Notes: generated by a model from the letters alone, not told the origin. Positions 33,692 to 42,784 are shown, counted from the stretch's first letter. The stretch: 64,000 bases of DNA from Dehalococcoides mccartyi (GCF_001889305.1 NZ_CP013074.1:1457288-1521287), one strand, 5' to 3'. Program-made: numbers and translations.

Positions 33692-35186
33692 TAGCATAGC
33701 CCTAAACCCAAACCCGGTAACCCTGCATTTGGGGAAACCCCCCGAAGAGTTCACTAAAAAAGACCTGATAAAATTTATCGAAGACAATAACATTAAAGCT
33801 GTTAATTTTCGGCATCTGGGCGGTGACGGTCGCTTAAAAACCTTGAATTTTGTAATAAGCAGCAAGCCGCAACTGGACAGGGTGTTGTCCGCCGGCGAAA
33901 GAGTTGACGGCTCAAGCCTCTTTTCGTACATTGATTCAGCTTCAAGTGACCTGTATATTGTCCCTCGCTACAAAACTGCTTTTGTTAACCCGTTCTCGAC
34001 TACACCGACACTCGAACTGTTATGTTCGTACTATACGAAAGATGGCACTCCTCTGCCGAGTGCCCCTGAGAATATTCTTAAAAAAGCCAATCAATCGTTG
34101 CTGAAAAGCACCGGCCTGACTTTTCAAGCCATGGGTGAACTGGAATACTACGTAATAGCAAATAAACAAAGCCAGTATTCCGCTACAACCCAAAAGGGTT
34201 ATCAGGAATCAGCCCCTTTCTGCAAGTGGGAAACCCTAAGATACGAAGCAATGCAGGCAATAGCCAAGGCGGGAGGCCGTATAAAGTACGGTCACTCTGA
34301 GGTTGGTCACATATTTAACGAAGAGCACGAGATGGAACAAAATGAGATAGAATTTCTGCCTGTGCCAGTTGAAGACGCCGCCGACCAGCTGGTTATTGCC
34401 AAGTGGATACTGCGGATGATGGGGCACAAACACGGGGTTGTGGTAACATTTGCACCCAAAATTCTGGTTGGTCATGCCGGAAGCGGCCTGCATGTACATA
34501 CCAAATTGATGAATAATGGCACAAATGCGCTGATTAACGGCGGTGGTCTCAGTGAAACAGCACGCAAGGCCATTGCCGGTTACCTAAGACTGGCTCCGTC
34601 ACTAACTGCCCTTGGAAATACTGTTCCTCTCTCGTTCCTCAGACTGGTACCCCACCAGGAATCTCCCACCAATATATGCTGGGGTGACCGCAACCGCTCT
34701 GTTCTGGTACGTGTGCCTCTGGGCTGGTTAAATGTGGGGAATATGGCAAAGGATGCCAACCCGCAGGAAACAGACGAGCCCGCCGCCTTCAGCGACAGCC
34801 AAACAGTAGAATTCCGTTGCCCGGATGGATCGGCGAATATTCATCTCCTTATGGCAGGACTAGCTGTTGCCGCTCGGCATGGGCTTGAGATGGAAAATGC
34901 CCTTGAGTTAGCCAAAAAACTTTATGTTGATGTTAATATTTTTGCTGACGAAAATACCCAAATCCAGCAGGCACTCCCCCAATTGCCTTCTTCTTGCTGG
35001 GATTCAGCGGAATGCCTTATAAGAGACCGCCAGATATACGAGAAGGACAACGTATTCCCACCGGCTGTAATTGATGGCTTGGCAAAAATTCTGAAGTCAT
35101 ACAATGACAATGACCTCAGCCAGAGGTTCTACGGTAAAAATGATGAAATTCAGAAGCTGGTAGACCACTATTTGCATTTTGCATAA
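33681..35186 (+). CDS. Glutamine synthetase-family protein
   Basis: A 501-residue protein with GS catalytic-core motifs: GELEYYV (metal-binding Glu), EQNEIEF, GSGLHVHTK (catalytic His), NRNRSVLVRVP and VEFRCPDGSAN (substrate and ATP Arg residues). All the usual active-site blocks are present, so it is probably active as a glutamine synthetase or a gamma-glutamyl ligase. The N-terminal beta-grasp part (KAVNFRHLGGDGRLK) is also recognisable. It sits inside an att-bounded segment without any rdh gene, possibly as island cargo. An exact role in nitrogen assimilation cannot be fixed from sequence. Confidence 0.85.
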   Translation: MANDSIALNPNPVTLHLGKPPEEFTKKDLIKFIEDNNIKAVNFRHLGGDGRLKTLNFVISSKPQLDRVLSAGERVDGSSLFSYIDSASSDLYIVPRYKTAFVNPFSTTPTLELLCSYYTKDGTPLPSAPENILKKANQSLLKSTGLTFQAMGELEYYVIANKQSQYSATTQKGYQESAPFCKWETLRYEAMQAIAKAGGRIKYGHSEVGHIFNEEHEMEQNEIEFLPVPVEDAADQLVIAKWILRMMGHKHGVVVTFAPKILVGHAGSGLHVHTKLMNNGTNALINGGGLSETARKAIAGYLRLAPSLTALGNTVPLSFLRLVPHQESPTNICWGDRNRSVLVRVPLGWLNVGNMAKDANPQETDEPAAFSDSQTVEFRCPDGSANIHLLMAGLAVAARHGLEMENALELAKKLYVDVNIFADENTQIQQALPQLPSSCWDSAECLIRDRQIYEKDNVFPPAVIDGLAKILKSYNDNDLSQRFYGKNDEIQKLVDHYLHFA

Positions 35187-35230
35187 ACCGGACTATTACT
35201 CCCTACCTGACGTTTGTTTAGAAATATATA

Positions 35231-35260
35231 TAAAGGGTGCGGCTTAAGCCGCACCCTTTA
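35231..35260 (+). terminator. Palindromic terminator after the glutamine synthetase-like gene
   Basis: Perfect palindrome TAAAGGGTGCGGCTT with its complement, 44 bases past the stop, ending in a T-containing run. It can stop transcription in both directions. Confidence 0.75.
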
Positions 35261-35359
35261 GTTTGATTAAATACCCCGCAACTTAAACTGTTTAAATATT
35301 CTTGAGGAAATACAACTAACCAAAACCCAGTCTTAGTGTTTCAGGTATATTCTCACCCT

Positions 35360-35440
35360 CTCCCCCGTCTCCACCAAAGCTAAAAACATGCCCTTGCCTT
35401 AAAAAGCAAGAGCATTTAAACGTAAAATATCGGATGGGAG
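35360..35440 (+). repeat. 82-base att repeat R5
   Basis: Core CTCCCCCGTCTCCACCA, AAAGCTAAAAAC, inner stem ATGCCCTTGC / GCAAGAGCAT (one mismatch) and closing GATGGGAG. It separates the glutamine synthetase-like segment from the next rdhBA cassette. Confidence 0.72.
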
Positions 35441-35490
35441 TTTCAGTTCCGATAACACTCATTTTCACAGTTGAATTAATCAAAATAAAT

Positions 35491-35514
35491 TGAGGGGGAG
35501 TATACTCCCCCTCA
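35491..35514 (-). terminator. Hairpin downstream of rdhB (35549-35821)
   Basis: Perfect palindrome TGAGGGGGAGTA followed by its complement, 34 bases past the rdhB stop. Confidence 0.65.
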
Positions 35515-35548
35515 TAAACTTTTCCGCAACTTTTCCTCAAAAACTAAA

Positions 35549-35821
35549 CTAAGGCTGTTTAGCTCTTCGGGTAGCCAGTTGCCACGGAAGTACTAATAGC
35601 ACAACCGAAGGCAATCCCATAAACAATAAAATCATATAAGCGGGTTTTATCTCTGATTCCGCTAAACTGCCCAGGAAATTTTGGACAGCCAGAAATAATA
35701 ACACTATCCCCGCTATACCCATCAGCCACTCATACCAGGTTAGCGACATTTTTTTACTCAAAAACCATATCACCAAACCCAGCAGGACAATTCCGAATAA
35801 AATACCTTCCCAAAAAATCAT
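35549..35821 (-). CDS. rdhB: Reductive dehalogenase membrane anchor RdhB
   Basis: A 90-residue protein with three membrane helices, WYEW near residue 31 and tail ATRRAKQP. GGAGGACAAG precedes the ATG. It lies 33 bases after the rdhA stop. Confidence 0.92.
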   Translation of the reverse strand: MIFWEGILFGIVLLGLVIWFLSKKMSLTWYEWLMGIAGIVLLFLAVQNFLGSLAESEIKPAYMILLFMGLPSVVLLVLPWQLATRRAKQP

Positions 35822-35854
35822 TTCTTGTCCTCCGTTTTAATTTGTATTAAACGC

Positions 35855-37378
35855 CTAGCGTCCCAGAAGTCTGGCGTAGTTAAGAGTTGAGACAGATGAA
35901 CTTGAATCGCGATTCCACCAGCCATCATAATCGGTATCCACATCGGAATAGCCAAACAGCCTGTCGGAATCAGCGAAAAATTTGTTCAGGAGAGTTGTAT
36001 TGGATATGGTAGATTTAATGATATTGTGCATAGAAGCAAAGTTCTGCTGAGAAAATACACAATACCCCTGGCAATATGAACAGCCGCGGCAGCGGACGTA
36101 ATCAACATGCCAGTTCTTTACGCCCGGCCTGCTCCATGTATTGGGTGTGCCTGCAGGTATGCCATACTCAGGTCTGCCCAGTTTGGTGGGGAAGATGTCC
36201 CAAGTCGGTTCTTTATCCTTGTTTATGGCTTCATTCGGACACAGATCTGCACAAACACCGCATGTCTCGCAAAACTTGGTCATACCCCCGTCAATAGGCG
36301 GTGTCGGCACAACCGGTAAATCAGTAAATATACCCAGATTTACCCTGTATGCAGAACCCAGTTCAGGGCTTATGCCAATTCCGTGTCTGCCTATTTCATT
36401 TATACCTGCCAGTGCACCACCGCCCGTGTTGTAGCACCAAACGCTTTCGGAATGCAGATATCCCAATACCTTCAGGAATGCTTGCATACGTATAAGCAGT
36501 GTAAGACGCTGATTGTAACCCAGTGCAAATGATGACCCATTAATGGGCTGCATATGACCGGGTTGTGCGGGGTCACCAAGAATCCGCATAGTGTCATGCG
36601 GTTGGGTTACCTGTAAAACTATTACGTATTTCATTTTGTTCGGGAATACATGTACGGGTGCAGGAAATCCTAACCCGAAACCGCGGGGAATGACTTCACC
36701 AGTAGCATACGGCTCATCACAATCTGCCCATTTTGTAGAATCCGCAAAGGTAAGTTTCTTTACCTTGTCATCTACTTCCAGGAAACCCACTTTGTATGCA
36801 CCAAAATAATGAGCAGCAGCTGTTATCATACGGCTTGCCTCTTCGGGTGTTCCAGACCAGCGGGGTACTTTTTTAAACTTCGGTGTACCGGGATTACCCC
36901 AATCAGGCCACGCATCAGGAGTGGGATCTGCGTTCCATATTTGAGGAGCAAGGGAAGGCGGTCCCACAGTTTCGTCAATAGAATGATCAAACAAGCCGCG
37001 CTGCATGGAAGCTATAAAGAGCGCATAATCCTCCATGCGGTATCCAGGCTTAGTCTGGTCCATTTTCGAAGGGTTAGTCAAAGCATCTTCATGAGTGAGA
37101 TAACCGGGATATGGGCTGGGATAGCCGAAACCTTCCATTCCGGTTTTTATAGAGTGGCTGGGAGTCAGCATATTCCAATCTACTTCTATAGTCGGATTGC
37201 CATGTTCCCTTTGCTTTACCCACCAGGGGTGAGAAACTTTATTGTCAGCGCTGGGCATAAGTTCATCCAGATCATGAAAGGCCGGAGCGGCAGCCGATGC
37301 GAGGCCAAGACCGGCTCCGGATAAGCCCAAAGCCCTAACAAAATCCCTTCTGCTGAGTGTACTATGGAATTTAGACAT
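35855..37378 (-). CDS. rdhA: Reductive dehalogenase catalytic subunit RdhA
   Basis: A 507-residue RdhA from the ATG at 37378 with AAAGGAGG upstream; the frame extends to 37405 without an RdhA-like start. Tat motif SRRDFVRALGLSGAG. The first Fe-S motif is CETCGVCADLCP (370-381). The second is CRGCSYCQGYCVF (430-442), where Val replaces the usual Pro after the last Cys. Its sequence is not close to any other RdhA here. It is transcribed in the same direction as the OmpR/kinase pair just upstream, its likely regulators. Confidence 0.93.
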   Translation of the reverse strand: MSKFHSTLSRRDFVRALGLSGAGLGLASAAAPAFHDLDELMPSADNKVSHPWWVKQREHGNPTIEVDWNMLTPSHSIKTGMEGFGYPSPYPGYLTHEDALTNPSKMDQTKPGYRMEDYALFIASMQRGLFDHSIDETVGPPSLAPQIWNADPTPDAWPDWGNPGTPKFKKVPRWSGTPEEASRMITAAAHYFGAYKVGFLEVDDKVKKLTFADSTKWADCDEPYATGEVIPRGFGLGFPAPVHVFPNKMKYVIVLQVTQPHDTMRILGDPAQPGHMQPINGSSFALGYNQRLTLLIRMQAFLKVLGYLHSESVWCYNTGGGALAGINEIGRHGIGISPELGSAYRVNLGIFTDLPVVPTPPIDGGMTKFCETCGVCADLCPNEAINKDKEPTWDIFPTKLGRPEYGIPAGTPNTWSRPGVKNWHVDYVRCRGCSYCQGYCVFSQQNFASMHNIIKSTISNTTLLNKFFADSDRLFGYSDVDTDYDGWWNRDSSSSVSTLNYARLLGR

Positions 37379-37746
37379 GAAAACCTCCTTTTGTTGTAAT
37401 AACATCTGTATAAATCAAAATCCTGAACAAATTGAATTTAGGCAATCACCTCCTCTCAGGATTCCCGTTGTCGTCTTAATAAACCTTGCCCGGGTGCAAA
37501 ATTGCACTTAATGCGACAAAGCCGAATCCGGACAAAACAAGTAAAGAGGAAAGCAGGTTTGGAATGGTTATGCATATTTTGAATAATGCAGTTTATCTCC
37601 ATACCTATACACCGGATTTTTGTAGATTATAGGATGGGGAAATTACATTAAGACCGACAGAGATTACATAATTCAGGACAAAAAAATTACCGGATTGTAA
37701 CCGGCTGAGAAGGGGAATACTTTAATGCTTTGAATGTATGAGGTAT
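37379..37746 (-). promoter_or_regulatory. 368-base rdhA leader and promoter region with palindrome
   Basis: At 37494-37507 a perfect 14-base palindrome GTGCAAAATTGCAC, with TTAATGCG just after it, is a candidate operator about 120 bases from the rdhA start. At 37446-37454 the minus strand reads AGGAGGTGA, a full anti-16S match far from any gene start. The rest is A/T-rich. Confidence 0.45.
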
Positions 37747-38427
37747 TCAGATAATACTCAAAGAATACCCGATAGTGGCGTGTGATTTGATAAGTCCGTT
37801 TATTTTAGCGGCAGATTCTATCTTTATACGTAAACGGCGTATGTAAACCCTCAGGGTTTCAGTGGCGCTGGGATAATCTTCCCCCCATACGGCATTTGCC
37901 AGTTGGCTATAGCTTACAACTGCTCCCCGATGCTCCAGTAAAACCCCGATAATAATAGATTCGGTTCTGGTCAACGGTATAATTGAACCATGGCAGGTAA
38001 AACGGTTGACTCCCGGTTCGAACTTACATTCGCCGTAACGGATTACCTCACCTACAGGTATACCGGTACGGCGGCGCAGAACCGCCTTTATCCTTGCCAG
38101 TAATTCCAACTGCCCGAATGGTTTTGTTATATACTCATCCGCACCAAGATTCAAGCCTCTGACAATATCATTCTCACCCTGTTTGGCAGATATTATAATA
38201 ATGGGCACATTTGAAAAAAGGCGTATACGCTTTATGGTTTCAAAACCGTTTATATCCGGCAACCCCAGATCAAGCAGGATAACATCAGGACGTTCCTTTT
38301 CCAGCATTTCGGCAGCTTCCAAACCGCTATCGGTAGTTATTATATCCACCTTATCAGTGCCGGCTTCCAAGGCAAGAGTCATAAACTCAACAATCTCCGG
38401 GTTATCTTCAACTATCAGTGCTCTCAC
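37747..38427 (-). CDS. OmpR-family response regulator
   Basis: A 226-residue regulator. Receiver with acidic residues VEDN, phospho-acceptor Asp53 (LLDLGLPD) and Lys in ITKPF. A winged HTH covers about 130-225 (TLRVYIRRLRIKIE). It overlaps the kinase gene by 4 bases and lies 368 bases upstream of the rdhA at 35855. It probably activates that rdhA. Confidence 0.92.
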   Translation of the reverse strand: MRALIVEDNPEIVEFMTLALEAGTDKVDIITTDSGLEAAEMLEKERPDVILLDLGLPDINGFETIKRIRLFSNVPIIIISAKQGENDIVRGLNLGADEYITKPFGQLELLARIKAVLRRRTGIPVGEVIRYGECKFEPGVNRFTCHGSIIPLTRTESIIIGVLLEHRGAVVSYSQLANAVWGEDYPSATETLRVYIRRLRIKIESAAKINGLIKSHATIGYSLSII

Positions 38428-39653
38428 AAACTGATTTCCTTTCTATCTGATTCTCCAAAAGGTACTACCAAAGGTAACACAACAGTAAAAACACTGCCGG
38501 TACCCGGTTTGCTTCTGACCCTTATATCCCCGCCATGCAGTCGGACAATCATCTTTGAAAGCGGTAAACCTATACCCAAGCCGCTCATCTCATCACTAAG
38601 CTGTTTGCGACGGGAGTAGGGTTCAAAAATCCACTGCTGATTCTCCGGGCTTATGCCCTTTCCATTGTCTTTAATCGTAATCTTCACCCGTTCTCCATAT
38701 TTGGCAACGTGTACATCAATGATCCCGCCCGGTGAAGTAAACTTAATAGCATTGCCTATAAGGTTAAGCATCACCTGCGAAAGACGGCTTTCATCACCCT
38801 GGATTACGGGTAAATTCGGAGTTATTTTTAAAGTAAGCGTATGCTTTTTATTTTCTGCCCAATGCTTTAAATATAAAACCGTATCCTGCATAAGCTCGGC
38901 AATATCTATTTGCAAAACCTTTAACCGGAGCAGACCCATTTCTCCCCGAACCATACACATCAGGTCATCTACACGGGCATCCAGATTTTTTGCCCCGCGG
39001 TAAATATTTTCCGCCAACCGCTTCAGGGTAATATCAGACGCTTTTGCTATCAACATTTCACTCGCACCAAGCAAAGGCGTCAAAGGTGTTTTCAATTCAT
39101 GAACCAGATACCGGTTAAAATCAATACGCCGATCCATCTGTTCCTGAAGTTGTTCAGTTAATCTTTTCTCTTTTTTATAGCGTTCACCTAGCCGGCGTTC
39201 CATATTTTTCCTGTCTGTTACATTCCGGAAAATAGTAAAACTGAATCCTTCCGACTTCATGATATGGGCAGTCACTTCAAATGGCACTATATGCCCGTCC
39301 TTGGCCACAAAAGCTATATTAAACTGAAGCCGTCTGTCAGATTCTGAACGTTGTCTTACATTCCTCCGTGACCGCTGAAAAAAAGGCTTGTAAGCGGGAG
39401 CAATCAAATCATCATTGCTTATACCTAAAAGCTCCTGGCGGGAATACCCCAGCCATTCACACATAATATCATTTATATCAATGATATTGCCCAAGATACC
39501 ATCGGTATAATCTATCAGCGCCAATCCGTCATGCGCTTCCTTAAAGAAACGATGATACACCCTATCTCCCGCAAGGGGGTAGGCGATCTCTCCATAAGCA
39601 TTATTATTTGTATGGGACATAGACATAATCAGTAGTTTCCCGCCCGTTTTCAA
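38424..39653 (-). CDS. PAS histidine kinase, OmpR partner
   Basis: A 409-residue kinase with no clear membrane helix. PAS about 35-150, HisKA with LVHELKTPLTP (His about 185) and a HATPase with NLIGNAIKFTSPGG (N box), DNGKGIS (G1) and GLGIGLPLSK (G2). The start at 39653 is uncertain, with ATGs at 39626 and 39620 also possible. It overlaps its response regulator. A soluble PAS kinase fits sensing of redox state or a small hydrophobic ligand. Confidence 0.9.
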   Translation of the reverse strand: MKTGGKLLIMSMSHTNNNAYGEIAYPLAGDRVYHRFFKEAHDGLALIDYTDGILGNIIDINDIMCEWLGYSRQELLGISNDDLIAPAYKPFFQRSRRNVRQRSESDRRLQFNIAFVAKDGHIVPFEVTAHIMKSEGFSFTIFRNVTDRKNMERRLGERYKKEKRLTEQLQEQMDRRIDFNRYLVHELKTPLTPLLGASEMLIAKASDITLKRLAENIYRGAKNLDARVDDLMCMVRGEMGLLRLKVLQIDIAELMQDTVLYLKHWAENKKHTLTLKITPNLPVIQGDESRLSQVMLNLIGNAIKFTSPGGIIDVHVAKYGERVKITIKDNGKGISPENQQWIFEPYSRRKQLSDEMSGLGIGLPLSKMIVRLHGGDIRVRSKPGTGSVFTVVLPLVVPFGESDRKEISL

Positions 39654-40089
39654 TAGTTTTATTTGAAAACTTAAATCCGCACCGGATTTACAGGATTTTA
39701 AATAACTAAACTAATAAATATTCCACTGTTCAGCATTGGTTTGGCAAATTTTCTGACCTCCTGTCAGATAGAACAAGCCAAACCAGATTCTCGCAAATAA
39801 ACCTATTCTAGCATTGTTATTAACAGGTATAAAGACTCTAAATCCATCAAACCCATGCAGAAAAAATCTAACGCAACCGGGTAACTGAGGTGATTTTAGG
39901 GTTATTCCCTTATACTCGCATAAAACCCCAGCCATTATTCAGGAAGCAGCCAACCCTCCCTCATTTTCATTAAAGCAAAAAATATATCCTCGCTTAAAAA
40001 GCGAGGATATGTGTACATAAATGTATGGACGGGGAATAAGAGGTATTTAATAACCACTTTCCCACTTATGCAAGAAACAGTACAATAAA
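39654..40089. other. Intergenic region with degenerate att repeat R6
   Basis: Holds the promoter of the kinase operon and, at 39956-40035, a diverged 82-base repeat. Its core has decayed to CTCCCTCATTTTCATTA, while the inner hairpin ATATCCTCGC / GCGAGGATAT is perfect and the closing GACGGGGA is kept. Recombinase-tail remnants (CCAGCC, TTCAG, GCAGCC) lie just left of it. No RNA gene or coding sequence is apparent. Confidence 0.6.
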
Positions 40090-40115
40090 AAGCGGGGGAA
40101 TCCCTTCCCCCGCTT
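40090..40115 (-). terminator. Hairpin downstream of rdhB (40138-40425)
   Basis: AAGCGGGGGAA / TTCCCCCGCTT with a TCCC loop, 22 bases past the rdhB stop. Confidence 0.7.
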
Positions 40116-40137
40116 GGGTATAACCGGTAAATCTGGT

Positions 40138-40425
40138 TTAAGCCTGTTTAGCGCGCCGGGCCACCAACTGCCAGGCAATCACCATGAGAATCAGGGCAGG
40201 TATGCCTATAATTGCCAGACCCATCAAAGCGGCAAACGGGAAGAGCTCCTCTAAAGCTCCGAAAAAGTGCTGGACAGCCAATAAAAGCAGAGCAAACCCT
40301 ATTCCGCCTATCAGCCATTCGTACCAGCTGACTTTCAGATTCCGGTTACGCAACCAGCTTGTAATACCGAACAAAGCAGCTGCAATAACAGCTCCAACCA
40401 GCATAAGGGGTACAAAATACTCCAT
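40138..40425 (-). CDS. rdhB: Reductive dehalogenase membrane anchor RdhB (95-residue class)
   Basis: A 95-residue homologue of 29154-29441 with the same three-helix layout, WYEW about residue 35 and tail ARRAKQA. It lies 26 bases after the rdhA stop, with AAAAGGAG upstream. It differs from 29154 at many positions, in contrast to the identical MarR genes of the two cassettes. Confidence 0.92.
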   Translation of the reverse strand: MEYFVPLMLVGAVIAAALFGITSWLRNRNLKVSWYEWLIGGIGFALLLLAVQHFFGALEELFPFAALMGLAIIGIPALILMVIAWQLVARRAKQA

Positions 40426-40451
40426 GTCAATTTTCTCCTTTTCTAAGTTGC

Positions 40452-41969
40452 TTACTGTCTCAACAGGTTAGGATGAGTGCCATAGATAAACCATTCATCA
40501 GGGCTATTCCACCATGATGTGGGATCCTTATCCTGCTTACCGTAATGCAGAACACCCTCCATACTGGTAAAGAAGCTGTTGAACAGCGGGCTGGTAGCTA
40601 CAGTTGATTTAACAATACTGTGTACAAAGCTTCCATCACCGATGGTGTTGAACGGACAGTTACTCTTACAAGCACTGCCACAAGGCGTAAAAGTACAAGA
40701 GAACAGGTTGCAGCGCCAACCTTTATAACCGGGGATATTGTACATTAACTTGGTACCGCCGACCTGCTTGTCATCAGACCAGCTCTGGCCGCAGTTATTA
40801 TCCCAGCTGCGGTTAATGCCGCGTTCCTGTATGGCACCTACGGGGCATGTTTCAGCACAGATACCACAGGTTTCGCAGAATTTAGTAAAACCGGAATCTA
40901 TCGGATTAGTCACCGGTAACGGTAAATCAGTGTAAAAAACGGCATGAGTGCGCAGCAGACTACCATACTCAGGGGAGCCGGTAACCTGACCCATACGGCA
41001 ATGTTCACCAAGACCGCTCCAGAGATCCCAAGCCACAGCTGATTGGATATCATGCCCGTAGGTTACGTTGTAACCCAAACCGCGGATAAATTGTTCCACA
41101 ATAGCCTTGGCAAAGGCAACCCGTACATAAGACATTTCTTCTGTACCAGCAAAACCTGCACCTGACAGGGAGCGGCGTAAAAATCCGTCACAGGAGATAT
41201 TATGGGTTGCAATGACGTACTTTTGCGAAGTGGGTATATGGAAACTAGTCGCATCCATATAGGATTCAGTTATGTCTGAATCCAAAACGATATGCTTATT
41301 ACCTCCGGAAGATTCATTACCTGTCCAGCCTACACCGGAATATTCCCAAAGGAAGTTCTGGGATTTTTCATCCAGCATAGTGGTACCTATTACCGGCCCC
41401 AAGCCGACCAGACTAAAAACTGCCCTGAGCATAGCTGCATTTTCTTCAGGTGTTCCCTGCCATGCAGGCATATTTATTTCGCTGGGGCGGGGTGCCGGGG
41501 ATGTCGTTGGCATACCATGCTGATTTAAACCACGACAAAATCCGGATTTACCATAGGCGGATGCCCAAAAGGAACTTGATAAAGCCTTATCCCGTATAGT
41601 CGGCCCGGCATAATCAGGCCAAATTTCCTTTGCTTTTTCAGTTACAGCCTCTGTGTTTTTCTCTAAGTTTGCATGAAATGCCTGCGGACCACCCGGATAG
41701 CTCATCATTACAGTCGGAAAATCCCAGTTTGCAAAACCGCGTAAATCACGGCGTTTCATCAGGTTCCAGTCTATCTCGACGGTGGGATTACCGTAGTCTC
41801 TCTCCTTAACCCACCAGCCACGTTTATTGGTTACTTTGGCTGAGCTAGCAAGTTCATCCAGATCACGAAATTGGGGGATTACCGCCCCGGCAGCACCCAA
41901 ACTTGCTCCTGTAAGACCCAGACCCTTCATAAAGTCCCGTCTGCTTACTGTGCTATGGAATTGGTTCAT
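40452..41969 (-). CDS. rdhA: Reductive dehalogenase catalytic subunit RdhA (extra-Cys class)
   Basis: A 505-residue RdhA related to 29463-31019. Fe-S motifs CETCGICAETCP (365-376) and CNLFSCTFTPCGSACKSNCP (420-439). The signal peptide (MNQFHSTVSRRDFMKGLGL) and all upstream DNA are identical to the other gene, whereas the rest has drifted, so the promoter block was exchanged as a unit. The divergent MarR at 42201 is the likely regulator. Confidence 0.93.
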   Translation of the reverse strand: MNQFHSTVSRRDFMKGLGLTGASLGAAGAVIPQFRDLDELASSAKVTNKRGWWVKERDYGNPTVEIDWNLMKRRDLRGFANWDFPTVMMSYPGGPQAFHANLEKNTEAVTEKAKEIWPDYAGPTIRDKALSSSFWASAYGKSGFCRGLNQHGMPTTSPAPRPSEINMPAWQGTPEENAAMLRAVFSLVGLGPVIGTTMLDEKSQNFLWEYSGVGWTGNESSGGNKHIVLDSDITESYMDATSFHIPTSQKYVIATHNISCDGFLRRSLSGAGFAGTEEMSYVRVAFAKAIVEQFIRGLGYNVTYGHDIQSAVAWDLWSGLGEHCRMGQVTGSPEYGSLLRTHAVFYTDLPLPVTNPIDSGFTKFCETCGICAETCPVGAIQERGINRSWDNNCGQSWSDDKQVGGTKLMYNIPGYKGWRCNLFSCTFTPCGSACKSNCPFNTIGDGSFVHSIVKSTVATSPLFNSFFTSMEGVLHYGKQDKDPTSWWNSPDEWFIYGTHPNLLRQ

Positions 41970-42084
41970 ATTTACACTCCATTCATATTATTTTGGCAGG
42001 GAAGACCAAACCTTTTTATCCTATTTTCACCTCCTTATCTTCACCAGCAGCCAATAATTTGACTGCCCGTGAAACCTTTGAAGC

Positions 42085-42119
42085 AGTTTATCTATATAGT
42101 TTTTCTATGTAGATAAATT
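42085..42119. promoter_or_regulatory. MarR operator candidate, symmetric version
   Basis: Inverted repeat AGTTTATCTATATAG, 5-T spacer, CTATGTAGATAAATT, with 13 of 15 arm positions pairing. It lies in the divergent promoter region of rdhA 40452 and MarR 42201. Confidence 0.6.
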
Positions 42120-42200
42120 ATATCACCTTAGTCAAGGGGATACTTGGTTTGAATATGAGAAAAGTAACAGCTAAAATTGGCATTATAAGGAGATAAGAAT

Positions 42201-42671
42201 ATGCCTAATTTCTACTTTTTTGATTTCGGGGATAAAAATGTCGAGTTGTTCGGCATAATAATGCGAACCAGAAATATCCTCTACAAACTCTCTAAGCGAC
42301 AACTTCATCACCTAGATATAAGCCCGGAACAGTCAACTATTCTTAAAGTCGTAAAAAATAGCCCCACTCCCCCAACTCCCATCCAGATATCCCGCCAGCT
42401 CCTTAGAGAACCGCATACTATTGCTATTAATCTGAAACGAATGCAGAATAAGGAACTGATTACTCTGGAACAGGATTCTGAATGGAAAAACAGGCTAAGG
42501 GTTAAACTGACTGACAAAGGTCAGCAACTTTGTGAAAAATCTTTATCCCCTGATTTTTTTCAAGAAGTGTTTCAGGATCTGACCGAAAAGGAAATTGACC
42601 AGTTCAAAAGTACTTTGGAGAAACTTTTAGCAGCTAATATGAAGAGACTGAAAACCCAAAAACCGGAATGA
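42201..42671 (+). CDS. MarR-family regulator (copy 2)
   Basis: A 156-residue protein identical to 31251-31721, with winged HTH about 60-110 and GGAG before the ATG. Because both proteins are the same, either could act on both operators; the operator differences would then set different responses. Confidence 0.9.
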   Translation: MPNFYFFDFGDKNVELFGIIMRTRNILYKLSKRQLHHLDISPEQSTILKVVKNSPTPPTPIQISRQLLREPHTIAINLKRMQNKELITLEQDSEWKNRLRVKLTDKGQQLCEKSLSPDFFQEVFQDLTEKEIDQFKSTLEKLLAANMKRLKTQKPE

Positions 42672-42732
42672 CTGACAGATTCCCTAGATAATATATTCAG
42701 GTTATGCCTTTTATAGAAACTATTTCTACAAA

Positions 42733-42766
42733 AAACACAGGCGGGGGCATGCCCCCGCCTGTGTTT
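42733..42766. terminator. Long palindromic terminator
   Basis: Perfect 17-bp-arm palindrome, AAACACAGGCGGGGGCA followed by its complement, between the convergent MarR (42671) and rdhB (42785) stops. It can end both transcripts. Confidence 0.8.
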
Positions 42767-42784
42767 GCATGAACCAGTATGGTT

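Larger units (their letters stand above)
41913..42699. repeat. 787-base promoter-MarR block, copy 2
   Basis: Copy of 30963-31749 with five substitutions and no indels. It starts within the rdhA signal-peptide codons and ends 28 bases past the MarR stop, after which the two loci are unrelated. Confidence 0.9.

Noticed and set aside
8936..35376. A full ssrA (tmRNA) gene near one of the att cores
   Set aside because: Only the 3'-end-like 17 bases are present at each site; the DNA to the left encodes recombinase-tail remnants or other genes, and no tmRNA body or tag frame was seen.
37379..37460. A TTG-started leader peptide before rdhA 35855
   Set aside because: The start codon is too close to the AGGAGG and the frame overlaps the rdhA start; there is no support in the other leaders.
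39711..39935. A 74-codon minus-strand frame before the degenerate att repeat
   Set aside because: It starts inside the recombinase-tail remnant, lacks a ribosome site and resembles no protein; treated as noncoding.
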